From contig OY970201.1 in assembly GCA_963708245.1 (NCBI GenBank), positions 1,488,001-1,552,000 of the forward strand: DNA of 64,000 nt. The letters run 5' to 3'. Below, piece after piece: positions 17,624 through 25,732 of this stretch. The notes below the pieces were generated by a model. The model did not search any database and was not told the DNA's origin. It was given only the letters and a program-made list of their open reading frames with translations. The position numbers were made by a program, and so were the translations under genes. This DNA comes from CAVYXK01 sp963708245. Lineage in GTDB: Bacteria; Pseudomonadota; Alphaproteobacteria; Acetobacterales; Acetobacteraceae. How positions within the stretch are numbered: the first letter of the stretch is position 1; every line of letters starts with the position of its first letter.

Positions 17624-18342
17624 CCGAGCGGCTCTTTCTCGACCACCCGCGTCTGGCTACGGCCACAGCGACGGTATTGGCGAGCGGCGACGAAGGTATC
17701 GTGCTCGACCGCACCATCTTCTATGCCCGGTCAGGCGGCCAGCCTGGCGATGCCGGCGTCATCCGATGGGAAGGCGGTGAGATCGCAGTGGCCGATACGA
17801 TCAAGGGCGAGGGCGACGCCATCCTGCACGTCCCGGCGCCGGGGCAGACGCTGCCGCCGGTCGGTGCCTCGGTCGAGGTGGTGATCGACTGGCCGCGCCG
17901 GTACCGGCTGATGCGCGCTCATACCTCGCTTCACCTGCTATCGAGCCTGTTGCGCGGGGCGGCCGTTACTGGCGGCTCGGTGGGCCTGGATCGCTCCCGG
18001 CTCGATTTCGACTTGCCGAACCCGCCGCCGAAAGAGGCCATCGAGGCTGGGCTGAACGCGCTGATCGAAGCGGATCACCCGGTCAGCACCGAATGGGTCG
18101 ATGAGGCAGTGCTGGATGCCGATCCGGGGCTGGTGCGCACGCTGTCGGTCAAGCCGCCGCGTGGCACTGGCCGCATCCGGCTGGTGCAAATCGGCAACGG
18201 CGAGCCGCCGGTCGATCTGCAACCCTGCGGCGGCACGCATGTCGCCCGTACCGGCGAGATCGGCCGCATGCAGGTGTTGAAGATGGAAAGCAAGGGTAGG
18301 CAGAACCGGCGCATCGTGCTGGCGCCGGCGTCGCAGGAGTAG
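17620..18342 (+). CDS. alaX: Alanyl-tRNA editing protein AlaX
   Basis: A 240-residue free-standing AlaRS editing domain that deacylates mischarged Ser/Gly-tRNA(Ala). The zinc-binding motifs are visible: HTSLHLL (HxxxH, residues about 97-103) and CGGTHV (CxxxH, about 199-204). The N-terminal part (TIFYARSGGQPGDAG) matches the family. The start ATG overlaps the NUDIX stop (ATGA at 17620). It is larger than minimal AlaX-S, consistent with AlaX-M. Confidence 0.93.
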   Translation: MTERLFLDHPRLATATATVLASGDEGIVLDRTIFYARSGGQPGDAGVIRWEGGEIAVADTIKGEGDAILHVPAPGQTLPPVGASVEVVIDWPRRYRLMRAHTSLHLLSSLLRGAAVTGGSVGLDRSRLDFDLPNPPPKEAIEAGLNALIEADHPVSTEWVDEAVLDADPGLVRTLSVKPPRGTGRIRLVQIGNGEPPVDLQPCGGTHVARTGEIGRMQVLKMESKGRQNRRIVLAPASQE

Positions 18343-18345
18343 AGG

Positions 18346-19185
18346 ATGCAAGCGCTGGTTGGAACCGAGTGGCTCGCCGCCCAGCTCGGCAAGCCGGACT
18401 TGGTCGTATTCGATGCGACCAAATACCTTCCGAATGAAAGCAAGGACGGACGGACCGAGTTTCTCGCCGGACATATTCCCAGCGCACGCTATTTCGACAT
18501 CGACGAAGTGGCGGACCCTGACACCGACCTGCCGCACATGGTCCCGAGTCCGGGACGGTTTGCCAAACTTATCGGCGCCATGGGGGTCGGGAACGAGTCG
18601 CGGGTCGTGTTCTATGACCAGAAGGGACTCGCCTCGGCGGCGCGCGGCTGGTGGCTAATGGGCCTGTTCGGTCACGACCGTGCCGCTGTGCTGGACGGCG
18701 GCTTGCCGAAATGGCGGCGCGAGGGACGCCCGGTCGAGGTGGGTGCCCCCTCCCCTGCCCGTCCGGCTGCGTTCCGTCCGGATTTTCGTGCCACCCGCCT
18801 GCGCGGCATTGGCGACGTGCTGCGGAATGTCGAGACCCGCTCTGAGCTACTTCTGGACGCCCGCGCCGCCGGCCGTTTCACCGGCGAGGTGCTGGAACCA
18901 CGCGCCGGAATGCGCAGCGGCCACATCCCAGGCTCACGCAGCCTGCCGTACACCGACCTGTTACACGAAAATGGAACATTCCGGGAATCAGGCGAGCTGC
19001 GCGCCCGCTTTGCGGCAGCAGGCGCCGACGGCATGCGGCCGTTGGTGACGAGCTGCGGCAGCGGGGTGACAGCCTGCATCGTCACGCTCGGCCTGGTGCT
19101 TGCCGGGTTGCCACAGGGCGCTGTGTACGACGGGTCGTGGACCGAATGGGGCGGTCGCCCCGACACACCAGTGGAGACGAATTGA
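18346..19185 (+). CDS. sseA: 3-mercaptopyruvate/thiosulfate sulfurtransferase
   Basis: A 279-residue tandem-rhodanese protein. The inactive N-terminal rhodanese repeat is at residues 1-140 (HIPSARYFDIDEVAD). The catalytic repeat carries CGSGVTACI, with the nucleophilic Cys near residue 231. The CGSGVTA loop favours 3-mercaptopyruvate over thiosulfate. It produces protein persulfide and pyruvate from 3-mercaptopyruvate. It begins 3 bases after alaX and ends 1 base before the cystathionine beta-lyase gene, so the genes form one operon with a sulfur amino acid theme. Confidence 0.92.
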   Translation: MQALVGTEWLAAQLGKPDLVVFDATKYLPNESKDGRTEFLAGHIPSARYFDIDEVADPDTDLPHMVPSPGRFAKLIGAMGVGNESRVVFYDQKGLASAARGWWLMGLFGHDRAAVLDGGLPKWRREGRPVEVGAPSPARPAAFRPDFRATRLRGIGDVLRNVETRSELLLDARAAGRFTGEVLEPRAGMRSGHIPGSRSLPYTDLLHENGTFRESGELRARFAAAGADGMRPLVTSCGSGVTACIVTLGLVLAGLPQGAVYDGSWTEWGGRPDTPVETN

Positions 19186-19186
19186 G

Positions 19187-20416
19187 ATGGCCGACGAAAC
19201 GCCGGGGGACAGATCCGGGGATCATTTCCGCACCCGCCTGTCGCATGTCGGGCGGGCGGGCAAGCGCGTGCACGGCTTCGTCAACCCGCCGCTGTTGCGC
19301 GGCTCCACAGTGCTCTACCCGACCATGGCGGAGCGACGGGCGCTTGCCGCCCGGCGCGGTGATCAGGTTCTGACCTACGGACTTGGCGGCAGCGAAACAC
19401 ATTGGGCGCTCGAGAATGCGATCGCCGAAATTGAAGGCGGTACGCGTTGCCAGATCGTCGGGTCCGGCCTGGCTGCGGTGACCGTGCCTTTGCTGGCTTT
19501 CCTCAATGCCGGCGAACACTGCCTGATGCCAGACAGCGTTTACGGCCCGGCGCGCAATTTCGCCACCAGCACTCTGCCGCGCTTCGGCATCGAGACGACG
19601 TTCTATCATCCCGAGATCGATGAGGCGGGTATCGCCGACCTGATGCGACCGAACACGAGGGTGGTGTACGCCGAAAGCCCCGGAAGCCACACGTTCGAGG
19701 TACAGGATGTGCCGGCGCTTGCCCGGGCGGCGCATGCGCGCGGCGCGAAGGTGCTGATGGACAATACCTGGGGCATCCATTTCTTCCAGCCGTTCCGACA
19801 TGGGGTCGATGTGTCGATCCAGGCGCTGACCAAGTACCCGGGCGGGCACTCCGACCTGCTGATCGGCAGCATCACGGTGAACTCGGATGCCGACTGGCAG
19901 CGGTTGCGTGGCACGGCGAGCGCGCTTGGCCAGTACGCGAGCCCCGACGATTGCTGGCTGTGTCTGCGCGGGGTGCGCACTCTGGGCGTGCGGCTGGCGG
20001 CGCAGATGGAGGCGGGGATCCAAGTGGCGCACTGGCTGCGTACGAGGCCAGAGGTCAAGCAGGTGCTGCATCCGGCGCTGCCTGGGGCACCGGGACACGA
20101 GCTGTGGAAGCGCGATTTCACCGGCGCGTGCAGCCTGTTCGGCGTCGAGTTTCAGCCGCGGTTCAGCGTCGAGGCAACGCACGCCTTTGCTGAAGGATTG
20201 GAGTTGTTCGGGATTGGTGCGTCCTGGGGCGGGTATGAGAGCCTTGCGTTGCCGACCACCGGGTTCGTCACCCGCACGGCGGGTTCCGGGCAGTTCGACG
20301 GGCCGCTGGTGCGGCTGCATATCGGGCTGGAGGATCCGGCCGATCTGATTGCAGATCTCGAGCGGGGGCTCGGGATCATGCGGGAATTCCCGGCGATAGT
20401 TCCGGATACGGAATAG
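19187..20416 (+). CDS. metC: Cystathionine beta-lyase (PLP-dependent)
   Basis: A 409-residue Cys/Met-metabolism PLP enzyme that cleaves cystathionine to homocysteine, pyruvate and ammonia. The PLP lysine lies in IQALTKYPGGHSDLLIGS (about residues 210-227). The cofactor Asp/Thr region is VLMDNTWGIHFFQP, and the early tyrosine-containing motif is TYGLGGSETHWALENAIAE. The start at 19187 lies one base after the sseA stop and is preceded by GAGACGAATTGAG. The length is normal. A REP palindrome follows the stop. Confidence 0.93.
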   Translation: MADETPGDRSGDHFRTRLSHVGRAGKRVHGFVNPPLLRGSTVLYPTMAERRALAARRGDQVLTYGLGGSETHWALENAIAEIEGGTRCQIVGSGLAAVTVPLLAFLNAGEHCLMPDSVYGPARNFATSTLPRFGIETTFYHPEIDEAGIADLMRPNTRVVYAESPGSHTFEVQDVPALARAAHARGAKVLMDNTWGIHFFQPFRHGVDVSIQALTKYPGGHSDLLIGSITVNSDADWQRLRGTASALGQYASPDDCWLCLRGVRTLGVRLAAQMEAGIQVAHWLRTRPEVKQVLHPALPGAPGHELWKRDFTGACSLFGVEFQPRFSVEATHAFAEGLELFGIGASWGGYESLALPTTGFVTRTAGSGQFDGPLVRLHIGLEDPADLIADLERGLGIMREFPAIVPDTE

Positions 20417-20423
20417 AGTGCGG

Positions 20424-20459
20424 AGTGGCGGAATGCGCTTCGCTTTTCCGCCCTACTCT
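20424..20459 (+). repeat. REP-type palindrome, copy B
   Basis: The core at 20428-20453 is identical to copy A (GGCGGAATGCGC / TTCGCTTTTCCGCC). It lies between the converging metC and LLM oxidoreductase genes and reaches the last codons of the latter, where it could serve as a bidirectional terminator. Confidence 0.85.
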
Positions 20460-21688
20460 GCTGCTGCGCGCGACAGGTCGCGGGAATAATCGATGCTGAC
20501 GGGCACGTCCGCCTCGAACGGGTCTTTCAGCCCCAGCGACTTGCCGTGCTCGCGTATTGCCGGCATCACCTCCTGGCACAGCAGGCGGATGCAGGTGCGC
20601 GTGTCTTCAGCACTAACGGTGCCGTCGTTTCCCCACAATCCCATAATGCCGGGCCGCGTCTGCTCGATCAGCGACTTCAGCCGTGCGATCACCTGATCAG
20701 GCGTACCAGCGATGATCATCGTGTTTGCCACCTGCTCCTCGAATGTCGGTTGCCCGCGGGGGTTCTTCGCGCGTCCCACCGCGAACTCCACGAAACTGCG
20801 CCGACCGGACGGCGAAAAATAGCCGGACGGGTTGGCCCAGACCGGGTGCGCGAGGCCGGTGAACTCGCCCTGCATCCACATGAACTGCCGTGCGTTTCTC
20901 AGCGCCTTCTCCTCGTTGTCCTGCACATGGACGCGGATCAGGTAGCCAAAATTCTCCGGCCCTGCCGTGTAGCCCACCTCCTCGGCCGATTTCGAATACA
21001 GATCCCAGATCGTCCGGGTGGCGTCGATCGCCGTGTTCAGCGCAATGTAGGGATAGCGGTGCCGGGCCGCCCAGATCACCGTCTCTTTGGACAGCACGCC
21101 GGGAATCCAGACGCGCGGATAGGGCTTCTGCAGCGGGACGGCCCAGGGGTTCACCACCCGATGCTGGTAATGCGTTCCTTCCCAACGGAACGGCCCGGTC
21201 TGCGTCCAGGTCTTTACGATCAGGTCGTGCGCCTCCTCGAAGCGCTCGCGGTTATAGGCCGGGTTCACGCCGGTCGCGAGCTGCTCCTGTCCGCCGCCGC
21301 GCACGAACCCCGACACCAGCCTGCCCTTGCTGATCATGTCGATCATCGCCAGCTCTTCAGCGAGACGCACCGGGTTCTCTGCTAACGGTAGCGGGTTGCC
21401 CAGCAACACGATCTTCACCCGCTTGGTCACCGCTGCCAGGATCGAGGCGAACACGTTGCACTTGGCCTGCATGCAGAACGGCGCGTTGTGGTGCTCGTTC
21501 AGCATGATTCCGTCGGCGCCGCATTCTTCGGCGTAGATATAGTCCTCGATATATTGGTTATAGAGCCGGCTGCCGGCCACCGGGTCGAAATGTCGGTTCG
21601 AGAAGGTCAGCGCGGTTGCGCCGTATTTCAACCCCTCCTTGGCGTCGTAGGCCGACATCGGCTGCTCGGTGAAATACATCAGATGCAT
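20453..21688 (-). CDS. LLM-class flavin-dependent oxidoreductase
   Basis: A 411-residue luciferase-like monooxygenase (TIM barrel, FMN or F420 dependent). Family features are LNEHHNAPF near residues 62-70, VLLGNPLPLAENPVRLAEELAMID, and ISKGRLVSGFVRGGGQEQL. The natural substrate is unknown. It lies 28 bases downstream of an alpha/beta hydrolase on the same strand. Such pairs occur in catabolic clusters where a Baeyer-Villiger-type oxidation or desulfonation is followed by hydrolysis. Confidence 0.88.
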   Translation of the reverse strand: MHLMYFTEQPMSAYDAKEGLKYGATALTFSNRHFDPVAGSRLYNQYIEDYIYAEECGADGIMLNEHHNAPFCMQAKCNVFASILAAVTKRVKIVLLGNPLPLAENPVRLAEELAMIDMISKGRLVSGFVRGGGQEQLATGVNPAYNRERFEEAHDLIVKTWTQTGPFRWEGTHYQHRVVNPWAVPLQKPYPRVWIPGVLSKETVIWAARHRYPYIALNTAIDATRTIWDLYSKSAEEVGYTAGPENFGYLIRVHVQDNEEKALRNARQFMWMQGEFTGLAHPVWANPSGYFSPSGRRSFVEFAVGRAKNPRGQPTFEEQVANTMIIAGTPDQVIARLKSLIEQTRPGIMGLWGNDGTVSAEDTRTCIRLLCQEVMPAIREHGKSLGLKDPFEADVPVSIDYSRDLSRAAAE

Positions 21689-21716
21689 GGCGCGCTCCCT
21701 CGGTCGGTGATGACCA

Positions 21717-22502
21717 TCAGCTTGGGGTCACGAAGGACAGGACTCGTTTTGCCAACTCGTCCGGCTTCTCCATATCGACGAAATGTCCACAGTCCCGCAC
21801 GACCTCCAGCCGGGCATCGCGCAGCGCCTTGGCATAGACATCGCCGGCGCTGCGCGGGACGATCCGGTCGTCGTCGCCCCACACCACCAGGGCCGGGCTA
21901 CGAATGCCGCCCAGGAGATGCGGCAATGTTTGGCTGTACATGTACGGCTTCCAGGCGATGCGGAAGCACATCTCGCGGGCGATGTCCCATTGCTCGAGCT
22001 GGTCGGTGGAAACGTCGCCATAGGTGGCATGAAACGCATCCAGGTTGTGGAAACCAGCCTGCGGATAGGCGATGTAGCTGATGATCGCCTGATCCAGGAT
22101 GTCGCCCTCGGGCGGCTTGACGCCGTGTGGCCCGACCAGCACCAACCGATGGAACTGACGTGGCGCGCCAGCAGCCATCTCGGCCGCGATCCAGCCGCCG
22201 AAGCCGAGCCCCAGGAGTGAGCAGTCGTCGATGCTGAGCTCGGTCAGCAGCCACTGGTGCATCGCCGCGACATCGCGCACGCTGCGCAGCCATGGTGGTC
22301 GTTCCGACTGGCCCCATCCCGGGTGGTGCGGCAACAGGACGGAGAAGTGCTGCGCGAGCTTGTCGTACAACGGCAGTCGGTCCAGCGTGCCGATGTCATG
22401 GTGCAGCACCAGGAGCGCGCGGCCGCTACCGCCGCGCGAGATATGCATCTTCGTCCCGGCAACTGTGATCGCCGTATCGGTCCAGGCCGCGCTTGCCGTC
22501 AT
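21717..22502 (-). CDS. Alpha/beta-hydrolase-fold protein lacking the usual nucleophile
   Basis: A 261-residue alpha/beta hydrolase. The oxyanion region is VLHHDIGTLDRLPLYD and the final His is in DCGHFVDMEKPDELAKRV; a late Asp lies in VVWGDDDRIVP. The nucleophile elbow, normally GxSxG, reads LLGLGFGGWIA, so the serine position is glycine. The start at 22502 follows GGGGGA; the longer upstream frame has no ribosome site. It precedes the LLM oxidoreductase and is probably co-transcribed. A non-hydrolytic role is possible (lyase, dioxygenase-type or structural). Confidence 0.8.
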   Translation of the reverse strand: MTASAAWTDTAITVAGTKMHISRGGSGRALLVLHHDIGTLDRLPLYDKLAQHFSVLLPHHPGWGQSERPPWLRSVRDVAAMHQWLLTELSIDDCSLLGLGFGGWIAAEMAAGAPRQFHRLVLVGPHGVKPPEGDILDQAIISYIAYPQAGFHNLDAFHATYGDVSTDQLEQWDIAREMCFRIAWKPYMYSQTLPHLLGGIRSPALVVWGDDDRIVPRSAGDVYAKALRDARLEVVRDCGHFVDMEKPDELAKRVLSFVTPS

Positions 22503-22683
22503 GCGTCCCCCTGATGAACGCCGTGCCCCGCGAGGATACTCACCAGTAGCCGCGTTTGTCCAATCCGGGGCTACCCCGGTAGTGGGTCGGTTTGAATTTC
22601 CGCAAAGGGAGGGGAGCGGACCTTCCCGCTTGGCGTGACCTACGGCCGGCACCCGCCATCATACGAACTTACTGTAAGCCCTC

Positions 22684-23161
22684 TTAAGATAGATTGAGTT
22701 GACCTAATCGCGCTTTTTGCATGTTGATTTTCTTGTATTCGGGATCGCCTGTCACCTCGCGACCTATCCAGTGGGGCAGAGGCACCTTGATATCGGCACT
22801 TTCGAGCTCAATTTCCGCCAGTATCACCCCGCTGAGAATGCCCTCGTAAACGTCCACCTCCCAAGTGAATCCCTGATGGGGGACGTAGTAGCGGGTCTTT
22901 ACCAGTACGTTCTCGCCGCAGTGGGAACTGATGAGTTCCTCGGCATCCTTAACGGGAATGTCGTATTCGAATTCGAATCTCTTCGATCCCGCTCGCTTTG
23001 TCTTTACTGTGAGAGTGGCTCGCGTTTCGTACATCCTCACCGGAAGCTTACAATCGTTTGAGGTTGCAATCAGCCCATCCCTTAATCGAACGCTTTTTTG
23101 TACAAAGTCTGCGCCAACCTTCGTCGGCAACGAGGAATTTTCGCTCTATTTCGATTGCCAT
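22684..23161 (-). pseudogene. CYTH-domain triphosphate-tunnel protein, frameshifted
   Basis: The ATG at 23161 opens MAIEIERKFLVADEGWRR, the classic CYTH start (ExExK). After about 22 codons the frame is lost at a run of six adenines (T run on the plus strand at 23094-23099). Removing one A restores CTKSVRLRDGLIA and the rest of the domain (RATLTVKTK, RFEFEYDIP, VLVKTRYYVP, WEVDVYEG, AEIELES). The total span is one base more than a multiple of three, consistent with a single insertion. CYTH proteins bind triphosphates or polyphosphate (inorganic triphosphatase, ygiF-like). It could be a real mutation, polymerase slippage at A6 or a sequencing error. Confidence 0.8.
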
Positions 23162-23188
23162 CTTCGCGCCAGATCGGCAGAGCGCTAG

Positions 23189-23740
23189 CTAAGAAAACAG
23201 GAACACGGCGGCGGCGACCGCACAGGTCCACTGATTGTTTGGCCCGCATACGGCCGCGGCCGTAATCGACGTACTCTCAATGATCAGGTTGCTGTGTTCG
23301 TATATCTGTTTGCGCTCGTTCCACGCGGCCTCGGGATCAAAATCCAGGCCGAGTGTCGAGGCCAACATGGTCGCGGCGAGGTCCTCGGCCTGTTCGCCGC
23401 CGGCCTCGATGGTCATGCCGTATCCATGTTGCTCCGAGATATACCCATACATGTCCGGATCCGCCGGTCGCGCCAAACCGATGCTGGCGCACAGATGGCG
23501 CCCGAATTCATTGGTCTCTGAGCGGGCCAAGACGCAGAATGTGATATCCCCAGGCCTGAGCAATTCGACCCCTGCGTCGCGGGCGATAACCTCACAGCGC
23601 GGCGGAAAAATCGAGGACACATAAACTAGATTCTGCTGCTCGATATCCGCATCTCGTAAAGCGAACTCGAATGCGGTGAGGGCATGGCGATGGATGCCCA
23701 CACCTTTGGTCAAGAACATGCGGGTTGGCGTAGGGAACAT
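23189..23740 (-). CDS. pdaD: Pyruvoyl-dependent arginine decarboxylase
   Basis: A 183-residue PvlArgDC that converts arginine to agmatine for polyamine synthesis. The N-terminal FLTKGVGIHRHALTAFEFALRDA and the self-cleavage motif VYVSSIFPP are clear; cleavage between the two serines creates the pyruvoyl group on the alpha chain. The glutamate of GMTIEAGGEQAEDLAATML and the C-terminal hydrophobic AVAAAVFLF also match the family. The start at 23740 follows AAGGAAAG. The length is normal (about 160-190). It lies 27 bases upstream of the broken CYTH gene. Confidence 0.93.
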   Translation of the reverse strand: MFPTPTRMFLTKGVGIHRHALTAFEFALRDADIEQQNLVYVSSIFPPRCEVIARDAGVELLRPGDITFCVLARSETNEFGRHLCASIGLARPADPDMYGYISEQHGYGMTIEAGGEQAEDLAATMLASTLGLDFDPEAAWNERKQIYEHSNLIIESTSITAAAVCGPNNQWTCAVAAAVFLFS

Positions 23741-24013
23741 ATCACTTTCCTTCATATCCCAGTGTGACGCGGCGGCCCGGCCTAGATGTCAGTCCGGGTG
23801 TGCGTCCAGATGACCTTTATCCCGGGCATCCAACTCTACCAGCGATCCTTCGGAGGCAAAGCGCATACCAAGCCGTCTCACAATCACCGTCCACTGCCTA
23901 CCATGCAATTGTCATGACGTGCAGGCAAACTGCGAAGGTCCGGAATGGGTCGGGGACGGAACTTCGAACTGGCCCACTACCGCTGCCGTGACTGATGGGT
24001 CGCACGAAGTGGA

Positions 24014-25600
24014 TCAGCTACGGCGCACGTTCCAGAAGACCGGAATGCCGTGCAAGACGCCGGACAGGTCGGAGCGATACGCCGCCTCCCGATAATAGAG
24101 GCCGAGCGGATAGTACGGTACGTCCTCGAACGCCTGCACCTGGATTGCCGCGGCAATCTTTTTCTGCGATGCGAGATCGGGTGCTGCGAACCACGCATCG
24201 CGCAGGCGCTCGAGATCCGGATCGGTGGGCCAGCCGAACCATGCCGCAGCACCGTTGCCGCGCAACGCCTGGTAGCCGGCCGGGCTGAACACGTCGAGTC
24301 CGGCAAAGCTGGTGCAGAACATGTTCCAGCCGCCCTGATCCGGCGGTTTCTTGCTGGCACGTCGCTGGATCACCGTACCCCAGTCGGTTGTCTGATAATC
24401 CACATTCATGCCGGCCTTGCGCAGCATGTCCGCGGCGACCTCGGCAAGGGCGGTCAGGATGGGAAAATCGCCGGGACCCATCAGCACGGTTTTCTCGCCC
24501 TTGTAGCCGGCAGATTTAAGTGCCGTACGGACCTTGGCATAGTCTCGCTTCCCGGTCAGCGTCGGCATGCCCGCCTCGGTTGCCAGCGGTGAGGAGGGTG
24601 GGAAGTAACCAATCGGCGCCTGCCACTGCGACCTGTCGGTGCCTACCGCGGCGATCATGAAGTCCGTCTGGTCGATCGCACCGAGCAATCCATGTCGCAC
24701 TGCTCGATTGTCGAACGGCGGATAGAGGTGATTGGGCCGCAGCGCCGCGCAGAACCCGGTGGGGTCGAGCCGCTCAACCCTGATGTCGCGCTCCTTTCGC
24801 AGTTGATCGAGCAGGTCGGACGGCGTGATCTCCAACCAATCCACTTCGCCCAGCGTCAGCGCGTTCAGCGCGGTCGTTTCGTCGGGAATGACGTGCCATT
24901 CGACGCGGTCGAAATGCGCAATCTTGGGTCCTGACGTCCAATCCGGGGTGCCATCCTCGCGTGGTCTGTACTCGCGGAACCTTTCATAAACCACGAGCGA
25001 GCCTTGAATTCGCTCGTCAGCCTTGAAGCGGAACGGGCCGCTGCCCACCACCTCCGGCACTTGCCTGAACGGATCAGTCGCGGCCAGCCGTTCCGGCATG
25101 ATGGCGCACATATTGCTCGCCGTCTTGCCGAGCGCGTCCGGCAACAACGGAAACGGTTGCTTCAGGCGAAACATGATCACCCGATCATCGACCGCGCGAA
25201 GCTCCTCGGTGCGTTGGATCAGCGACTGGCCGAACGAGTCGCGCACCGACCAGCGCCGGATGCTCGCGACGCAGTCGCGTGCCAGCACCTTCTGTCCGTC
25301 GTGGAACATCAGGCCATCGCGCAAGGTCAGCCGCCACGTCCGTCCGTCATCCTCGATGGTGTGGCCGGCCACCATCTGTGGAGTCGTCTTGAACCCCTGT
25401 GACGGTCCGGTCTGGCCATAGAGCGTGTCGAAGACGGCGAAGCCGTGGTTCCGCGTTCGGTACTCGGTCGTCCAGATCGGGTCGAGCGCTGTGAGGTCGG
25501 TCGCCGGAATGAACTTCAGGACCTGGGAAGCCTCGGCCCGGCCGATCATCGGCGCCGCCAATGTGGCCGATGTGCCCGCAAGAAATGTGCGCCGCTGCAT
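24014..25600 (-). CDS. ABC transporter substrate-binding protein, family 5 (peptide/nickel type)
   Basis: A 528-residue periplasmic binding protein of the DppA/OppA type (SBP_bac_5). The N-terminus QRRTFLAGTSATLAAPMIGRA resembles a twin-arginine-like or Sec signal. Family features include ALDPIWTTEYRTRNHGFAVFDTLYG, TWRLTLRDGLMFHDGQKV and the PYYPLGLYYREAAYR end. The start at 25600 precedes the signal. No permease or ATPase genes are adjacent. The 5' flank is occupied by ISNCY copy 2, 132 bases upstream, so native transcription may be altered. The ligand is unknown. Confidence 0.88.
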   Translation of the reverse strand: MQRRTFLAGTSATLAAPMIGRAEASQVLKFIPATDLTALDPIWTTEYRTRNHGFAVFDTLYGQTGPSQGFKTTPQMVAGHTIEDDGRTWRLTLRDGLMFHDGQKVLARDCVASIRRWSVRDSFGQSLIQRTEELRAVDDRVIMFRLKQPFPLLPDALGKTASNMCAIMPERLAATDPFRQVPEVVGSGPFRFKADERIQGSLVVYERFREYRPREDGTPDWTSGPKIAHFDRVEWHVIPDETTALNALTLGEVDWLEITPSDLLDQLRKERDIRVERLDPTGFCAALRPNHLYPPFDNRAVRHGLLGAIDQTDFMIAAVGTDRSQWQAPIGYFPPSSPLATEAGMPTLTGKRDYAKVRTALKSAGYKGEKTVLMGPGDFPILTALAEVAADMLRKAGMNVDYQTTDWGTVIQRRASKKPPDQGGWNMFCTSFAGLDVFSPAGYQALRGNGAAAWFGWPTDPDLERLRDAWFAAPDLASQKKIAAAIQVQAFEDVPYYPLGLYYREAAYRSDLSGVLHGIPVFWNVRRS

Positions 25601-25732
25601 GGGTTCGCCTTCCCCGCTGGTGGTGCGGTGCTTCTGCCGTGCCCGGACCAAATGCCGCGAGTTCAACATACCCACGAGCGGAGGTCATTATCGCTTGCTA
25701 CCGTGCGAGTTGCAATCAGAAACGAGCGCTAG

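Noticed and set aside
23088..23105. Programmed -1 frameshift at AAAAAAG in the CYTH gene
   Set aside because: The heptamer looks like the dnaX slip site, but a -1 shift leads to GCG TTC GAT TAA, an immediate stop. Restoring the domain needs +1 or loss of one A.
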